From the NCBI GenBank assembly GCA_035291905.1, contig DATDRF010000020.1, positions 1-14,698 on the forward strand: a stretch of 14,698 nucleotides of DNA. Direction: 5' to 3'. Each line of letters opens with the position of its first letter. The stretch's first letter is position 1. The notes under the pieces were generated by a model, which ran no database searches, had not been told where the DNA came from, and worked only from the letters and a program-made list of their open reading frames with translations. The translations under genes and the position numbers were made by a program. The DNA comes from JACPLA01 sp035291905. GTDB taxonomy: Bacteria > Bacteroidota > Ignavibacteria > UBA10030. Shown here piece after piece: positions 13,204 to 14,698 of this stretch.

Positions 13204-14698
13204 ATGCGACAATTACGTATTCTGTCAACCGTCCTCTGTGGGTTTGCCTGTTTCGGATTCCTCAACGCACAAACCGGAGGGAAGATCGCCGGAACGGTCA
13301 CGGATTCACAGACCGGTGAAGCGCTTCCGGGGGCAAACGTTGTCATCGAGGGGACATCGATAGGCTCATCCACCGATCTTGAGGGCAATTACGTCATCCT
13401 CAACGTTCCTCCGGGAGTCTATATTGTCAACGTCTCCTTTGTGGGATATCAGCGCTCGCAGATACGCGACGTGAGGGTCTCGACCGGTTTTACGGCGAGA
13501 ATCGATGTCACTCTTTCACCGGGTGAGATCGAGCTGGACCCGATCGTTGTCCAGGGGGAGCGTTCGCCCCTCATCCGCAAGGATCTCACGAATCCCGTTG
13601 CATCCCTCTCCGGCGAATCGTTCAACGAATTGCCTGTTACGGATATCTCCGAGGTCATTGGACTCCAGGCCGGGACCACGGTAGATGACGATGGCTCTAT
13701 TCATATACGCGGCGGATACGGAAACGAGATTGCCTATACCCTGAACGGAGTCAATATCAACAACCCGTATGGCAACAGCCGTTCGGTGGGTCTGGCAACC
13801 AACGCAGTGCAGGAGGTTTCTGTTTCGAGCGGGACGTTTACGGCTGAATACGGCCAGGCGCTGAGCGGTGTCGTCAATTACGTTACAAAAGAAGGAGGCT
13901 CACGGCTGAGCGGGAGTGTCCGGTATCTGACGGGCGATCATGTGAGCTCACGAAGCGCCCTCTTTCCAAACATTGACAAAATCAATCTTTCGAACGTTTC
14001 GCGCCTTGAGCTCTCTCTCGGCGGACCCATCATTTCCAACACACTGAGTTTCTTTGCATCGGGCGTCTATAATTACTTCGGGGGGACGGTCTACGGGACC
14101 CGCATTTATCGTCCCGAGGATTCGTATCTCTCGCGTGAAGGTTTTCCCAGCGGGGACCCGCGACGCAGTTCTTCAACTTCCCCTTATTATTTTGCCCCTT
14201 TCAGCCGTTCTGCGTCGGATTTGGTCGGCGGCCCGACGGGAGACGGAGAAATCGTTCCTCTCAACTGGAGCCAATCGTACAACGTTCAGGGCAATCTCCT
14301 CTACCGGTTGTCGCCGGAGCTCAGATTCAAGTATGAGATTGTGATGGACAGAGGCCTCAGCCCCACGAACAGCGGAAATTCCGGTTCCTTTGCGGCGAGG
14401 TTCAAACCGGACGGGAGAAGGTTCTCGAAAAGTGAAGGGTACACTCAAACGGTCGAGATGACCCACGTTCTCAGCGACAGGGCGTTCTACACTCTGAGAC
14501 TATCACACATCGTCGACCGCTCAACCAGCCGTGCGTTCGACGCGGTCGGTGATCAGCGATATCTCCCCTCATTCTATCTTCGAAGTCTCGGCAATACGTC
14601 GTTCCTCACCGGCGGCGTTGATCTCTTCCGGTTCAAACAGAAGACGGAAATGATCGTGGGGAAGGCAGATGGAGTCTATCAACTCGACATCCATGAGC
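13204..14698 (+). CDS. TonB-dependent receptor with carboxypeptidase-regulatory-like N-terminus (3' end outside window)
   Basis: The frame is open from the ATG at 13204 to the end of the window, giving 498 codons with no stop. GAGG at 13195-13198 is a good ribosome site 5 bases before it. Signal peptide about 1-22 (LSTVLCGFACFGFLNA, then QTGG). Residues 26-105 are a CarboxypepD_reg-like strand domain (KIAGTVTDSQTGEALPGANV, GSSTDLEGNYVILNVPPG). A TonB-box-like stretch LDPIVVQGE is near 111-119. Residues 125-230 are the plug (SIHIRGGYGNEIAYTLNGV, then GTFTAEYGQALSGVVNYVTK). The outer membrane barrel strands begin after 232 and run off the end. The layout is that of the SusC/RagA-related receptors and their relatives that import nutrients or siderophores with TonB energy. 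No SusD-like partner is in the window and the substrate is unknown. It is transcribed away from the TolB-like gene. Confidence 0.9.
   Translation, partial: MRQLRILSTVLCGFACFGFLNAQTGGKIAGTVTDSQTGEALPGANVVIEGTSIGSSTDLEGNYVILNVPPGVYIVNVSFVGYQRSQIRDVRVSTGFTARIDVTLSPGEIELDPIVVQGERSPLIRKDLTNPVASLSGESFNELPVTDISEVIGLQAGTTVDDDGSIHIRGGYGNEIAYTLNGVNINNPYGNSRSVGLATNAVQEVSVSSGTFTAEYGQALSGVVNYVTKEGGSRLSGSVRYLTGDHVSSRSALFPNIDKINLSNVSRLELSLGGPIISNTLSFFASGVYNYFGGTVYGTRIYRPEDSYLSREGFPSGDPRRSSSTSPYYFAPFSRSASDLVGGPTGDGEIVPLNWSQSYNVQGNLLYRLSPELRFKYEIVMDRGLSPTNSGNSGSFAARFKPDGRRFSKSEGYTQTVEMTHVLSDRAFYTLRLSHIVDRSTSRAFDAVGDQRYLPSFYLRSLGNTSFLTGGVDLFRFKQKTEMIVGKADGVYQLDIHE

Overview
The window looks like chromosomal DNA from a Gram-negative, moderately GC-rich member of the Bacteroidota/Ignavibacteria/Chlorobi group. 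Two large proteins end in a type IX secretion (T9SS) type A sorting domain with the QNFPNPFNP / QNYPNPFNP signature. A SusC-like TonB-dependent receptor with a carboxypeptidase-regulatory-like N-terminus is also present. Ribosome sites are weak or absent at several genes, and genes are often joined by 4-base ATGA overlaps. Assignment to Ignavibacteria or a near relative is an inference from these traits.

Layout. (1) 2-352 (+): C-terminal end of a sodium:solute symporter. (2) 353-442: two short arrays of 7-base tandem repeats. (3) 443-2397 (+): a LolA-like periplasmic protein overlapping a FabF ketoacyl-ACP synthase by ATGA. (4) 2467-6442 (+): an iron operon. A near-ideal sigma70-type promoter overlaps a DtxR/IdeR-like iron box. 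It is followed by a DtxR-family repressor, an unusual membrane-anchored DtxR-like protein fused to two FeoA-like domains, and FeoB split into a G-protein gene and a membrane-pore gene. (5) 6441-6503: an inverted array of 7-base repeats between convergent genes. (6) 12988-6502 (-): a cell-wall/envelope cluster holding a TolB-like beta-propeller, a T9SS-secreted amidase_3, a T9SS-secreted amidase_2 with an N-terminal lysozyme-like domain, and a GerMN-domain lipoprotein. The two amidase genes are separated by a ten-copy heptad array. (7) 13204-14698 (+): the first 498 codons of a TonB-dependent receptor, running off the window.

How the parts work together. The DtxR-type repressor probably senses cytosolic Fe(II) or Mn(II) and shuts off its own operon through the box at 2493-2510. 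The operon products are the ferrous iron importer FeoB and a candidate membrane-tethered accessory protein that joins a DtxR-type metal sensor to FeoA-like modules. On the other strand, two peptidoglycan amidases of unrelated families share the same design: signal peptide, catalytic domain, Ig-like Big_5-type domain(s) with a Ca-loop-like segment, and T9SS tail. They would be exported beyond the outer membrane.

The two most notable signals are the membrane DtxR-FeoA-FeoA fusion beside a split feoB, and a family of 7-base tandem repeats. The repeats occupy three intergenic gaps, and the same words appear in frame, around a GC-rich palindrome, inside the T9SS sorting domain of the amidase_3. 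There are no tRNA or rRNA genes, CRISPR arrays, insertion sequences or prophage genes that I can support. No gene-free stretch exceeds 300 bases; the longest is 9621-9858.
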